Origin: Pseudomonadota bacterium
Lineage (GTDB): Bacteria; Pseudomonadota; Alphaproteobacteria; Rhizobiales; Rhizobiaceae
Length of the DNA: 14,154 nt
Assembly (NCBI GenBank): GCA_023433855.1
Contig: JAEYTV010000147.1
Span: 1 to 14,154, forward strand
Direction: 5' to 3'
Shown here: positions 1 through 7,719 of the stretch, piece after piece
Layout of the letters: the number at the start of each line of letters is the position of its first letter
Position numbering within the stretch: position 1 is the first letter of the stretch
Position numbers and translations under genes: made by a program
The notes under the pieces: model-generated
Databases searched by the model: none
The model's input: only the letters and a program-made list of their open reading frames with translations
What the model was told of the DNA's origin: nothing

Positions 1-133
1 CTTCTGGGGCTTTCTGCTTCTGATGAGCGGTCTGCCGGTCTTCGTCTGGATCAAACACACCAACCCCGAGAAAGTGCCACTAGAAAATCGCGTCGGATCC
101 GTCGCGCCAGCCCAACCTTCAAGGAGAGCATAG
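1..133 (+). CDS. C-terminal end of an APC-type amino-acid transporter, partial (arcD-like candidate)
   Basis: Only the last 43 codons and the stop (TAG at 131-133) are in the window; the frame is open from base 2. The visible peptide starts with a hydrophobic stretch (FWGFLLLMSGLPVFVWIK), the pattern of the last membrane helix of APC-superfamily permeases, followed by a polar cytoplasmic tail of about 25 residues. The stop directly abuts the ATG of arcB, and the arcB ribosome binding site lies inside this gene's final codons, so the two are very probably co-transcribed. By context it would be the arginine/ornithine antiporter of the arginine deiminase pathway, which exchanges external arginine for ornithine. 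That role comes from position and a short hydrophobic match only; another amino-acid permease is possible. Confidence 0.6.
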   Translation, partial: FWGFLLLMSGLPVFVWIKHTNPEKVPLENRVGSVAPAQPSRRA

Positions 134-1138
134 ATGTCTTTAAACCTCAGAAATCGGTCGCTGCTCACGGTTCAGGATTACACGCAGCGGGAATTCCAGT
201 ATCTCCTCGACCTGTCGAGAGATCTCAAGCGCGCCAAATACGCCGGGACCGAACAACCGCACCTCAGCGGGCGCGAGGTCGTTTTGATCTTTGAAAAGAC
301 AAGCACCCGTACGCGCTGCGCCTTCGAGGTCGCATGCCACGACCAGGGAGCGCATGTCACTTATCTGGATCCCGCCGGTTCCCAGATCGGCCACAAGGAA
401 TCCTTCAAGGATACCGCGCGCGTCCTGGGACGCATGTTCGATGCCATCGAGTATCGAGGCGCCTCGCAGTCGGGCGTCGAGCAACTCGCGAAATACGCGG
501 GCGTGCCGGTCTACAATGGGCTTACCGACGAGTATCACCCGACTCAGATGCTCGCCGACCTGATGACCATGCGCGAGCATTCCGACCGGCCCGTGCATGA
601 CATCAAGTACGCCTATGTCGGGGACACGCGTTCGAACATGGGCCACTCGTTGATGATCGCCGGCTGCCTGATGGGCATGGACGTTCGCCTCGCAGGCCCG
701 AAGGAGTTGTGGCCTTCCGATGATTTCACATCCATCGCCCGCGAGCTCGAGAAGCGCTACGGCGCAAAGCTGACGATCACCGACGATCCGGAGGCGGCCG
801 TGAAGGACGTCGATTTCATCCATACGGACGTCTGGGTTTCCATGGGCGAGCCGAAGGAGGTCTGGTCGGAGCGCATCAAGCTCCTGAAGCGCTACCAGGT
901 GAACGCCGCGCTCATGAAGGCGTCCGGGAACCCCCGGGTGAAGTTCATGCACTGCCTGCCGGCCTTCCACGACAGCGAAACGACTGTGGGCAAGGACGTG
1001 GCCGAAAAGTTCAACATCCATGATGGCCTCGAAGTGACAGACGAAGTGTTCGAGAGCGAGGCCAACGTGGCGTTCGAGCAGGCTGAGAACCGGCTTCACA
1101 CGATCAAAGCGCTTCTCGTGGCCACGATCGGGGAGTAG
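134..1138 (+). CDS. arcB: Ornithine carbamoyltransferase, catabolic type (ArcB)
   Basis: 334 residues, a normal full length for the family. It interconverts ornithine plus carbamoyl phosphate and citrulline plus phosphate in the cytoplasm; in an arginine deiminase cluster it runs toward phosphorolysis of citrulline. Visible signatures are the carbamoyl-phosphate loop STRTR at 57-61, HPTQML at 135-140, the DVWVSMG ornithine-side motif near 232-238, and HCLPAFHD starting at 273 with the active-site Cys at 274. The ATG is preceded by AAGGAG at 121-126 with 7-base spacing. arcC begins 5 bases after the stop. The catabolic assignment rests on the arcC and arcA neighbours, since sequence alone does not separate it safely from the anabolic ArgF. 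Confidence 0.95.
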   Translation: MSLNLRNRSLLTVQDYTQREFQYLLDLSRDLKRAKYAGTEQPHLSGREVVLIFEKTSTRTRCAFEVACHDQGAHVTYLDPAGSQIGHKESFKDTARVLGRMFDAIEYRGASQSGVEQLAKYAGVPVYNGLTDEYHPTQMLADLMTMREHSDRPVHDIKYAYVGDTRSNMGHSLMIAGCLMGMDVRLAGPKELWPSDDFTSIARELEKRYGAKLTITDDPEAAVKDVDFIHTDVWVSMGEPKEVWSERIKLLKRYQVNAALMKASGNPRVKFMHCLPAFHDSETTVGKDVAEKFNIHDGLEVTDEVFESEANVAFEQAENRLHTIKALLVATIGE

Positions 1139-1143
1139 AGCCG

Positions 1144-2088
1144 ATGCTCATCGTCACTGCACTCGGCGGAAACGCGCTCCTGCGGCGCGGGCAGGCCCTC
1201 ACTGCTGAAAATCAACGCGAGAACGTTGCAATTGCCGCCCGTTCTCTTGCGCCGGTCGCGCGGGATCACAAGCTGGTCGTGGGACATGGCAACGGTCCCC
1301 AGGTCGGCCTGCTGGCGCTCCAGAGCGCAGCCTATGCCGAGGTAGATCCCTACCCGTTCGATGTTCTCGGTGCTCAGACGGAGGGGATGATCGGGTACAT
1401 GATTGAACAGGAACTCGGCAACCTGCTCCCGTTTGATCGACCGATCGCCACCCTTCTCACGATGGTGGAGGTGGAGGCCAGCGACCCGGCTTTCAACAAC
1501 CCCACAAAATTCATCGGCCCCATCCACACCAAGGAAGAGGCCGACAAGACAGCGGCCGAAAAGGGTTGGATATTCAAGGCCGACGGCGCTTCCTACCGGC
1601 GCGTTGTCGCTTCCCCGATGCCGAAGCGTATCTTCGAACTGCGTCCCATCCGCTGGCTGCTCGACCATAACACAGTGGTAATCGCAGCCGGCGGGGGAGG
1701 TATCCCCACCATGTACACATCGGAAGAGGAAAGGCGGCTGGTCGGCGTCGAATGCGTGATCGACAAGGATCTCGCCGCGGAACTGCTGGCTCGTGAACTC
1801 AAGGCGGATTTCCTCGCCATCCTTACCGACGTCGATTCCGTCTATGTCGACTGGGGAACCCCCACGCAACGTGCCATCAGGACCGCCTCCCCGGAGGCTC
1901 TCGATGAGGTGAAGTTTCCTGCCGGATCCATGGGGCCGAAGGTCGAGGCGGCCTGCCGCTTCGTACGCGCAACGGGAAACCGGGCCTGCATCGGTTCGCT
2001 GAAGGACCTTTCCGCCATGATCGAAGGCACCGCGGGCACCACCGTCACGCGAGACACGTCCGGGATCACGTACGTTTCGACAAGTTGA
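1144..2088 (+). CDS. arcC: Carbamate kinase (ArcC)
   Basis: 314 residues, full length for the amino-acid-kinase-fold carbamate kinases. It transfers phosphate from carbamoyl phosphate to ADP, the ATP-yielding last step of the arginine deiminase pathway. The N-terminus has the nucleotide/phosphate loop ALGGNALL (6-13), followed by GHGNGPQVG near 48-56, a Gly-rich AAGGGGIPT segment in the middle, and the LTDVDSVY motif of the C-terminal nucleotide lobe. The start is an ATG with GGGGAG at 1130-1135 and 8-base spacing; this site lies at the end of arcB, suggesting translational coupling. The stop lies just ahead of arcA (11 bases), within one operon. Confidence 0.95.
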   Translation: MLIVTALGGNALLRRGQALTAENQRENVAIAARSLAPVARDHKLVVGHGNGPQVGLLALQSAAYAEVDPYPFDVLGAQTEGMIGYMIEQELGNLLPFDRPIATLLTMVEVEASDPAFNNPTKFIGPIHTKEEADKTAAEKGWIFKADGASYRRVVASPMPKRIFELRPIRWLLDHNTVVIAAGGGGIPTMYTSEEERRLVGVECVIDKDLAAELLARELKADFLAILTDVDSVYVDWGTPTQRAIRTASPEALDEVKFPAGSMGPKVEAACRFVRATGNRACIGSLKDLSAMIEGTAGTTVTRDTSGITYVSTS

Positions 2089-2099
2089 GGAGAAAGAAC

Positions 2100-3338
2100 A
2101 TGAGAGAATTCGGAGTTCATTCGGAAGCTGGCCGACTGAGGACCGTGATGGTCTGCCGCCCGGGGCTGGCCCACAAGCGCCTTACCCCAGGCAATTGCCG
2201 CGAGTTGCTGTTCGACGATGTCCTCTGGGTGCAGGAGGCACAGAAGGAACACTTCAACTTCTGCAACAAGATGCGCGAAGTCGGTGTCGAGGTCCTGGAG
2301 TTCCACGATCTGCTCGCGCAGACCCTTGAGGACAAGGAGGCGCGGGAGTGGGTGCTGAGCCGCCGCATCACCGCCAACCATGTGGGGCCGGGTATGCTGC
2401 CCGAGTTGCGCCAATGGCTTGATGAAATGCCCTCTCAAAAGCTGGCAGAACACCTGATTGGCGGCATCGCGCGCTTTGAGCTGCCTTTTGATAGCCGCGC
2501 CATGTTCGGCCACTATCTTGAACCGACAGGATTCGTCATTCCACCCGTCCCGAACACACTTTTCACGCGAGACAACTCCTGCTGGATTTACGGCGGCGTC
2601 AGCTTGAACCCCATGTATTTCCCTGCCAGACGTCCAGAGACTCTCCTGACCACCGCCATCTATAAATTCCACCCTGAGTTCCGCGACGGAGATTTCAAGG
2701 TTTGGTGGGGAGATCCAGACGAAGACTTCGGGCCCGCAACACTTGAGGGGGGCGATGTAATGCCCGTAGGCAACGGAACTGTGTTCGTGGGGATGGGCGA
2801 ACGAAGCACTCCACAAGCCGTGGGGCAGTTGGCAGCGGCCTTGTTCAAGAATGAAGCGGCAACGCGCGTTATCGCTTGTCAAATGCCACGCTCTCGAGCC
2901 GCGATGCATTTGGACACCGTCTTTACGCTCTGCGACAGAGATATTGCCAATGTATTTCTTGAAGTATGCAGTCAAATCAAGTGTTACAGCCTTAGACCAG
3001 GGGACAAGGCTGGCGAAATTGATTACGCCGTCGAGGACAAACCATTCCTGACCGAGGAAGGTCTGGGGGTTGCCGCCGAAGCAATGGGTCTTCAGCGACT
3101 TAACGTCATCACGACGGGCGGCGACTATTACGAGCAGGAGCGTGAGCAATGGGATGACGGTAACAATGTGGTCGCCTTGTCGCCGGGTGTAGTTGTGGCC
3201 TACGAGCGAAATTCCTTTACCAACACGAAGCTTCGGAAGGCTGGAATCGAAGTGATAACGGTAGAAGGAGATGAGCTTGGGCGCGGAAGAGGCGGTGGCC
3301 ACTGCATGACCTGTCCAATTCTCAGAGATCCTGTATAA
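2100..3338 (+). CDS. arcA: Arginine deiminase (ArcA)
   Basis: 412 residues from the ATG at 2100, close to the usual 410-418. It hydrolyses arginine to citrulline and ammonia through a covalent amidino-thiol intermediate. Visible motifs are the start [29 protein letters not shown] with the substrate-binding Asp at about 158, [15 protein letters not shown] with the catalytic His at about 270, and the C-terminal GGGHCMTCP with the nucleophilic Cys at 402. The frame is also open five codons upstream to a TTG at 2085, but GGAG at 2089-2092, 7 bases from the ATG, supports 2100. It is last in the arc cluster. From about 2400 onward the GC content falls to about 55%, and one 60-base line (2941-3000) is only about 37%, unlike the 60% or more of the first part. 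No key residue is missing. Confidence 0.96.
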   Translation: MREFGVHSEAGRLRTVMVCRPGLAHKRLTPGNCRELLFDDVLWVQEAQKEHFNFCNKMREVGVEVLEFHDLLAQTLEDKEAREWVLSRRITANHVGPGMLPELRQWLDEMPSQKLAEHLIGGIARFELPFDSRAMFGHYLEPTGFVIPPVPNTLFTRDNSCWIYGGVSLNPMYFPARRPETLLTTAIYKFHPEFRDGDFKVWWGDPDEDFGPATLEGGDVMPVGNGTVFVGMGERSTPQAVGQLAAALFKNEAATRVIACQMPRSRAAMHLDTVFTLCDRDIANVFLEVCSQIKCYSLRPGDKAGEIDYAVEDKPFLTEEGLGVAAEAMGLQRLNVITTGGDYYEQEREQWDDGNNVVALSPGVVVAYERNSFTNTKLRKAGIEVITVEGDELGRGRGGGHCMTCPILRDPV

Positions 3339-3718
3339 GCAGGCCGTCTGCATCTATGGGAAAGAAGATACCCCCCTGGCGCCAGAAGATGGGATCCGGT
3401 TGCTATACCTGTGCCTAGACATGGAACCAGCAGAAACGGGAAAACGAAAACTTGCAGCACGCCGCCCGTCACGCAGACATCCGGATTCCTGATTTGGCTC
3501 AGGCCACGGCGCTGGAAAAGACAGTTGGATAACTGAAAAAGGACTTTGTCTGAGGATCCATGTTGGATCCAAGGTAGTTTTAATACCTTAGGTCGTTAAT
3601 CGGCATAACTGCCAGATTCAATGAAACGCGTTTTTGGACTGGAGTGACGCCTGTGAGCGTGATCGCTATCTACGGCAACGGGTTTCGTAGCGCAGTCATC
3701 AGCGTCGAAGAGCGGTCT
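3339..3718. other. Low-GC junction region between the arc cluster and the - strand genes
   Basis: I see no convincing complete gene between arcA and the small ORFs near 3650-4006. GC drops to about 40% around 3541-3600. The region contains a 10-base palindrome (CTGGCGCCAG at 3376-3385) and two tandem hairpins (see separate entry). Short open stretches such as the one ending IRIPDLAQATALEKTVG before a stop near 3530 look protein-like but could not be tied to a family. A decayed gene is possible. Confidence 0.4.
3554..3592 (+). terminator. Two tandem hairpins downstream of arcA, possible weak terminator or RNA-end signal
   Basis: The first hairpin has arms GGATCCA (3554-3560) and TGGATCC (3564-3570) around a 3-base loop. 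The second follows at once with arms AAGGTA (3571-3576) and TACCTT (3584-3589) around an AT-rich 7-base loop; flanking CC and GG could extend it past a bulged A. There is no run of T after either, and they lie about 215 bases beyond the arcA stop, so a role in ending arc transcription is only a guess. Confidence 0.3.
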
Positions 3719-3886
3719 TCAATCTTGTTCTTTGACGAAGCTGACGCGGAGGCTCTTGAACTTTGCATCAAGAACCTCACTGGCAAACCGGAGCGCGCCC
3801 TCGTCGACTTCTACCGAGACCTCCTCGATGATCAGCCCATTCGCGGATCGGAGGGCCTCCTGATGAAGCTCATCGAACCACGATAA
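3653..3886 (+). CDS. Small hypothetical ORF, doubtful (antisense to the ORF at 3719-4006)
   Basis: A 77-residue ORF from a GTG at 3653, with GGAG at 3641-3644 upstream at 8-base spacing; an in-frame GTG at 3644 is the alternative start. The protein is acidic and well mixed (segments FFDEADAEALELCIKNLTG and ERALVDFYRDLLDD) and its third codon positions are GC-rich, so it is not an obvious artefact. No family was recognised. It overlaps an opposite-strand ORF codon for codon over 3719-3886, and at most one of the two is likely to be conserved. I rate it below the - strand alternative because of its GTG start and because the other ORF continues with coding character beyond the overlap. Confidence 0.3.
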   Translation: MSVIAIYGNGFRSAVISVEERSSILFFDEADAEALELCIKNLTGKPERALVDFYRDLLDDQPIRGSEGLLMKLIEPR

Positions 3887-4006
3887 GTTCGTCGTTCCTT
3901 TTACTTCCGCCAGCCTGACCACCACAGCTTCAAGCGCCTCTTGCAACGCAAGAGCTGCCGCGCCGAGATAGGCCTCGGCATTTTCTTTATCATAGACAAT
4001 GTTCAT
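3719..4006 (-). CDS. Small hypothetical protein, 95 aa
   Basis: 95 residues from the ATG at 4006, preceded by AGGGG with 8-base spacing; an in-frame TTG at 4057 lacks a comparable site. The sequence predicts a small soluble helical protein: an Ala/Leu/Glu-rich amphipathic helix at about 10-36, then a short strand-like SVEVDEGALRF segment and a basic tail. There is no signal peptide or membrane helix. I do not recognise a family. It stands alone in the junction region, upstream of no obvious partner, and overlaps the + strand ORF at 3653-3886. Codons outside the overlap (3887-4006) still look coding, which is the main reason to prefer this strand. Confidence 0.5.
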   Translation of the reverse strand: MNIVYDKENAEAYLGAAALALQEALEAVVVRLAEVKGTTNLSWFDELHQEALRSANGLIIEEVSVEVDEGALRFASEVLDAKFKSLRVSFVKEQD

Positions 4007-4191
4007 GAAATAAGCCCCTGTGGAGGAAGTATGCAACCGTACGATCCACGGAGTCAATCACTGAAACCCTCCACCAGACCCAAGTCTTAGTGATATCTCA
4101 AGGCGATCTATTTCTGCTCGACGTGCCCCCGATAGATTAGGCATCTGGAGTTGTAATTTTCCACTTATGGTCCGTGAGGGAACGAAGAGGA

Positions 4192-4304
4192 GAATTCGAT
4201 CAGGCCTCTAAGATTTCGGAAGCGCAAATCACATTCGTGTTGAAGCAGGCAGAGAATGGACTCCGATTGGCGAGGCGTGCCGGAAGGCGGGAATTTCGGA
4301 TGCC
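4192..4304 (+). pseudogene. Decayed 5' fragment of an IS3-family transposase OrfA
   Basis: In one frame from 4210 the DNA reads KISEAQITFVLKQAENG, and after a one-base loss between 4260 and 4261 it continues as TPIGEACRKAGISDA up to 4304. Joined, these match the helix-turn-helix N-terminus of IS3-group OrfA proteins, which typically read ...RF(S/T)EAQI...LKQAE.G....(E)(V/A)CRKAGIS(D/E)AT(F/Y)YNW. Where the ATG is expected (about 4195) a TTC codon is found. Homology stops right after the SDA position, so only about the first 40 residues survive. The family match is from memory of the motif. No complete IS ends or target duplication could be identified. It marks a past transposition at the junction between the arc cluster and the catabolic module. 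Confidence 0.7.
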
Positions 4305-4376
4305 AATGAAATAGAGGTTTGTAAACTGCCGCTCTTGAAAGGTCTCAACCGCTGCACGCTCGCTTGAGGACGCGGG
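4305..4376. other. Spacer between the IS remnant and livF, no feature seen
   Basis: Together with 4007-4191 this makes up the gene-free flanks of the transposase remnant. I see no clear rho-independent terminator for the - strand transporter operon here. Confidence 0.5.
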
Positions 4377-5060
4377 TCAACTTGTGCCTGCCGTCTCTGT
4401 CGCTACTTGCCTTGAAACCGCACCCCGCTCAATTTGAATGGTTACATCGGTTATGTTGCTCAAGAGCTTGGGACTGGATTCCGTGATAAGTAGCGAAAGC
4501 TCCGGCTTCTCCAGCCTCAGGCGATCCAGCGTCCGCGCATAGTCAAGTGCCAGCGCTGGAGCCAGCCCCTGAAACGGCTCGTCCAACATCAACAGCTTTT
4601 CCGAGACCATCAGCGCGCGCCCGAGGGCGACCATCTTACCCTGGCCACCGGAAACCCCGCCGCCAGGACGTTTCCGCATCCCCCGTAGCTCGGGAAGAAG
4701 CGCGTAGACCTCCTCGAGGCGCCGTTGCGTCACTGTCGGCGTCAGCTTCAATGCCAGCGCCGGCAGAACAATGTTCTCCTCCACGGTGAACTCGGGAATG
4801 AGCCTACGGTCCTCCGGCGCGTAACCGATACCATGCCTGGCACGTCCAAACGCAGGCTCATCGGAAATAGGAATGTCTCCAAGGAAGATCCGTCCACTCA
4901 TCACCGGAAGGAGCCCCATGATCGATCGCAGCAGCGTAGTCTTTCCTGCTCCGTTGCGACCGATGAGGACTGTCGTGAGGCCTGGGCTCAATTCGATCGA
5001 GATGTCGCGGAGAATCTGAATGCCGGCAATTTCTACGTTCAATGATGACACACGCAACAT
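4377..5060 (-). CDS. livF: Branched-chain-type ABC transporter ATP-binding protein (LivF-like)
   Basis: 227 residues from the ATG at 5060, typical for LivF (about 230-240). It is one of two cytoplasmic ATPases that power the transporter. Walker A is GRNGAGKTT at 34-42, the signature is VSGGQ at 136-140, and Walker B LLMLDEP is at 156-162. Instead of the usual VEQN after the D-loop region, it has ITESS. The ATG overlaps the TGA of livG by one base and has GGGGG 7 bases upstream; a GTG at 5063 is also possible but would leave only 4 bases of spacing. It is the last gene of the five-gene - strand operon. The substrate cannot be read from the ATPase. Confidence 0.92.
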   Translation of the reverse strand: MLRVSSLNVEIAGIQILRDISIELSPGLTTVLIGRNGAGKTTLLRSIMGLLPVMSGRIFLGDIPISDEPAFGRARHGIGYAPEDRRLIPEFTVEENIVLPALALKLTPTVTQRRLEEVYALLPELRGMRKRPGGGVSGGQGKMVALGRALMVSEKLLMLDEPFQGLAPALALDYARTLDRLRLEKPELSLLITESSPKLLSNITDVTIQIERGAVSRQVATETAGTS

Positions 5061-5806
5061 CACGCGACCCCCACAACACTCTCGACAACCTCGGGGTTCT
5101 TCAGGACCTCGTCCGGAGTTCCCTGCGCCATCACATGCCCCCGATTCCAGACGACCACTCTGTCCGCATATCGGGACACGACATCCATGTCGTGCTCTAC
5201 GAACAGCGCGGTCACTCCAGCGGTGCGCAACGCCTTCATAAGCGTCTCCATCAAGTCGAAGCGCTCTATCGCACTTACACCGCTCGTGGGTTCATCCAGG
5301 AGCATCAGGCGAGGCCTTAATGCCATCGCCACTGCGATGTCGATCAGTTTGCGACGTCCTTCCGGCAACGTCATTGCCGCATCATTGGCGCAGCCAGTAA
5401 GATTGAAGATCTCGAGAAGTGCCATCGCCTCCTCAAACCACTCTGTCCGGTCCAAGGGGCGCAGTGCGCTCCAGAGCCCGCTCCGCGCGGCGACCGCGAG
5501 CATCAGATTGTCGATGACCCTTTTGTCCGTGAACAGTTGCGGGATCTGGAAGGCCCGGGCAATCCCGCGGCGCGCGATAACCCGTGGAGCGAGTTTGGTG
5601 ATGGGATTGCCGTCCAGATAGACTTCACCCCCAGCCGGACGAATATACCCGGTGCAGAGGTTGAGGAATGTCGTCTTGCCCGCACCGTTGGGGCCGATGA
5701 TCGCGACAAATTCGCCTTCTGCTATCTCCAGGTTCACGCCGTCGGCAGCCTTTACGCCATGGAAGGCGACCTGGAGGTTCTCGGCTCGAAGAAGAGGGAC
5801 ATTCAT
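5060..5806 (-). CDS. livG: Branched-chain-type ABC transporter ATP-binding protein (LivG-like)
   Basis: 248 residues from the ATG at 5806, the normal LivG size. The frame is open much further upstream, but that part runs inside livM and is not protein-like. Walker A GPNGAGKTT is at 38-46, the Q-loop Gln at 87 (AFQIPQLF), Walker B LMLLDEP at 167-173 and the switch His at 205 (VEHDMDVV). The signature motif is unusual, LPEGR at 147-151 in place of LSGGQ/LSYGD; a subset of transporters of this family shares this form as far as I recall. The start overlaps the livM stop as ATGA, which points to translational coupling. It forms the ATPase pair with the LivF-like protein. Confidence 0.93.
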   Translation of the reverse strand: MNVPLLRAENLQVAFHGVKAADGVNLEIAEGEFVAIIGPNGAGKTTFLNLCTGYIRPAGGEVYLDGNPITKLAPRVIARRGIARAFQIPQLFTDKRVIDNLMLAVAARSGLWSALRPLDRTEWFEEAMALLEIFNLTGCANDAAMTLPEGRRKLIDIAVAMALRPRLMLLDEPTSGVSAIERFDLMETLMKALRTAGVTALFVEHDMDVVSRYADRVVVWNRGHVMAQGTPDEVLKNPEVVESVVGVA

Positions 5807-6735
5807 GCGACGGATCCCTTGCTTTTCCGGTCGATGAGGCCGTACAGGCCGCTGGGGAGGAAGAATATGACGATCAGGAGTGCGATCCCGACGATCATGC
5901 TCCACGCATCCGTGTAGCTCGCTGCGACCGTATGGACGATCTCGAGGAAGATGGCTCCGATGAACGGTCCGGCAACGCCGCCAATACCACCGAGCGCAGC
6001 CACCAGAACCAGGTGCCCTGAATCCGTCCAGAAGGCCATCTCCGGCAAGACGTGACCGATCGTCAATGCGGCGAACGCTCCACCGATGCCGGCCAGGGCC
6101 GCAGAGATTACGTACGCCACCAGCAGGACGCCCCAAACGGGCACGCCCAGATATTCAAGTCGCACCTCGTTGGTATGAACGGCAGAAAGTGCATGCCCCA
6201 GCGGGCTGCGAAGGTAAGCCTGTACGAGAAGTCCGATGACCAGGACGCCAAGCAACGACGTCAGGAACAGAATGAGATCGATAGCTTCTTCGCTGGGCTG
6301 CAGGCCGAAGAACGATGGGGTGATCACACGCATCCCATCCGTCCCCCCGGTCAGATCATAAAGCTTCGACAGCAGTGAGAACAGTACCATCGAGACTGCA
6401 AGGTTCAGCATCGCAAAGAAGATGGCTCGGTAGCGCACCATGAAGGCTCCGACCACGAGGCCTGCCAACGCAGAAAGCGCCGTTGCCGCAACGATCAGCA
6501 CAAGAAAATCCGTGATGCCCGCATCTCTGCCAAGGACGGCAACTGCATACGCGCCGATTGCGAAGAACATCGCGTGGCCGATGGAAATAAGGCCGCCGCG
6601 GAGCAGGATGGCAACACCAAGAGCCGCAAAACCCTTGGTCACGGCGAGCGTCAGGATGAATTGGAGCCAGGGAGCAGCGACGCCACCTGCGGCAACGAGT
6701 GTAAGCGCTCCGAGTGCCAGAAGGCTTTTCTTCAT
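5803..6735 (-). CDS. livM: Branched-chain-type ABC transporter permease (LivM-like)
   Basis: 310 residues from the ATG at 6735, usual for LivM. It is an inner-membrane permease with about nine to ten hydrophobic segments; the region EYLGVPVWGVLLVAYVIS followed by ALAGIGGAFAAL is the conserved cytoplasmic loop that contacts the ATPases. An upstream TTG at 6741 overlaps the livH stop, but GGAG lies only 3 bases from it and 9 bases from the ATG, so the ATG is chosen. It follows the livH stop by two bases and overlaps livG by four, so the permease and ATPase genes are tightly coupled. The imported compound is not evident from the sequence. Confidence 0.93.
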   Translation of the reverse strand: MKKSLLALGALTLVAAGGVAAPWLQFILTLAVTKGFAALGVAILLRGGLISIGHAMFFAIGAYAVAVLGRDAGITDFLVLIVAATALSALAGLVVGAFMVRYRAIFFAMLNLAVSMVLFSLLSKLYDLTGGTDGMRVITPSFFGLQPSEEAIDLILFLTSLLGVLVIGLLVQAYLRSPLGHALSAVHTNEVRLEYLGVPVWGVLLVAYVISAALAGIGGAFAALTIGHVLPEMAFWTDSGHLVLVAALGGIGGVAGPFIGAIFLEIVHTVAASYTDAWSMIVGIALLIVIFFLPSGLYGLIDRKSKGSVA

Positions 6736-6737
6736 GA

Positions 6738-7637
6738 TCAAATTCTCCTGGTCGCAACGGAGCCGAAGAGGCCGTACGGGCGAATGAGCAACACGACGAG
6801 CATAACGATATAGGGAGCAACGGAATCCAGAGCCGGTGCGTAGTAAACGGCAAGGACGCGAGCAACTGCGACAATGACCGCTGCCAGCGCAGCCCCTTCG
6901 ATACGTCCAAGCCCCCCTATGGCTGCCACCGCGAACGCGAGCACCATGGTGTCCGCTCCAAGGCCCGGGGCCACTCCCGATGTCGGGGTCGCCAGTGCAC
7001 CTCCGAGTGCAGCAAGAAACAGGCCGAGGGAGAAAGCGACCATGAAGACCCGGTCGGTATTCATCCCCATCGCCTGGGAAACCTCACGATCTACGACGAC
7101 GGCAGCAATGAGACGGCCGATACGCGTATGACCGACAAGCAGCTTCAGACCGACAACAGTCATGATTGCCAGCACGATCAGGAGTAGTTGGTAGTTCAGA
7201 TAGACAACGCCCCCCAGTTCGATGCTTCCAAGTAGTTGCATCGGGGTGTCTTCATAAAGCGAGTTGACCCCGAAGACGATGCGCTGCAGGTCTTCCAGGA
7301 TCAGGAACAGGCCGAAGGTGACCAGGATCTGTACCGCCTCGGATTTTCCATAGGTCCATCGGACAAGAGCCTTTTCCATTATCGGCCCGAACAGGGCAGC
7401 GATCAGTGCTGCGCTCAGAATGAGCGAGGGAAACGTCAGCCATCCCGGGAGCCCGGCGCCGACAATCCAGAGTCCGAGGCTCGCGGCGGTATACGCTCCG
7501 ATCGAGTAGAAGCTGCCGTGAGCAACATTCAGGATGCGAAGGACGCTAAAAACCAGCGTAAGCCCGACCGCGACGAAAAAGATCAATGCCGCGTTTGCTA
7601 AGGCATCTACGAGCAAGGGGATCGCAATCAGAAGCAT
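6738..7637 (-). CDS. livH: Branched-chain-type ABC transporter permease (LivH-like)
   Basis: 299 residues, standard for LivH. It is an inner-membrane permease that pairs with the LivM-like protein. It begins with a hydrophobic helix, and carries the LRILNVAHGSFYSIGAY motif near the N-terminus and ALGGALATPTSGVAPGLGAD plus a Gly/Ala-rich AAIGGLGRIEGAALAAV stretch in the C-terminal part, all typical of this permease family. The ATG at 7637 has GGAG upstream with 7-base spacing. The gene lies 82 bases after the binding-protein gene, from which it is separated by a strong stem-loop. Confidence 0.94.
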   Translation of the reverse strand: MLLIAIPLLVDALANAALIFFVAVGLTLVFSVLRILNVAHGSFYSIGAYTAASLGLWIVGAGLPGWLTFPSLILSAALIAALFGPIMEKALVRWTYGKSEAVQILVTFGLFLILEDLQRIVFGVNSLYEDTPMQLLGSIELGGVVYLNYQLLLIVLAIMTVVGLKLLVGHTRIGRLIAAVVVDREVSQAMGMNTDRVFMVAFSLGLFLAALGGALATPTSGVAPGLGADTMVLAFAVAAIGGLGRIEGAALAAVIVAVARVLAVYYAPALDSVAPYIVMLVVLLIRPYGLFGSVATRRI

Positions 7638-7676
7638 AGGGAATCTCCGCCCTGTCGAGACAACAGGTCCACTGAA

Positions 7677-7705
7677 CTGAATGCGGGACGCGAGCCCGCA
7701 TTCAG
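7677..7705 (-). terminator. Stem-loop between the binding-protein gene and livH (attenuator or RNA-stabilising hairpin)
   Basis: A perfect 11-base stem with arms CTGAATGCGGG (7677-7687) and CCCGCATTCAG (7695-7705) encloses a 7-base loop. No T-run follows in the direction of transcription, so it is unlikely to be an efficient terminator. In binding-protein operons such intercistronic hairpins often protect the upstream message and lower downstream expression, giving an excess of binding protein over membrane parts. That role is inferred. Confidence 0.7.
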
Positions 7706-7719
7706 GTTTGTCCGGTAGG

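Noticed and set aside
140..1099. Long - strand ORF (319 codons) opposite arcB
   Set aside because: Antisense shadow of a high-GC gene; arcB carries all family motifs and a ribosome binding site.
1842..3353. 503-codon - strand ORF opposite arcC and arcA
   Set aside because: Composition is unlike a natural protein, and the region is fully explained by arcC and arcA on the + strand.
3376..3385. Palindrome CTGGCGCCAG downstream of arcA as a terminator
   Set aside because: It has no loop and no T-run; a short perfect palindrome like this is expected by chance.
3430..3545. Protein-like frame ending IRIPDLAQATALEKTVG as a gene remnant
   Set aside because: No start, several stops, and no family I could name; left as an unassigned stretch.
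5807..6136. N-terminal extension of the LivG-like frame
   Set aside because: It lies inside livM and is Arg-rich and protein-unlike; the ATG at 5806 with ATGA overlap gives the normal family length.
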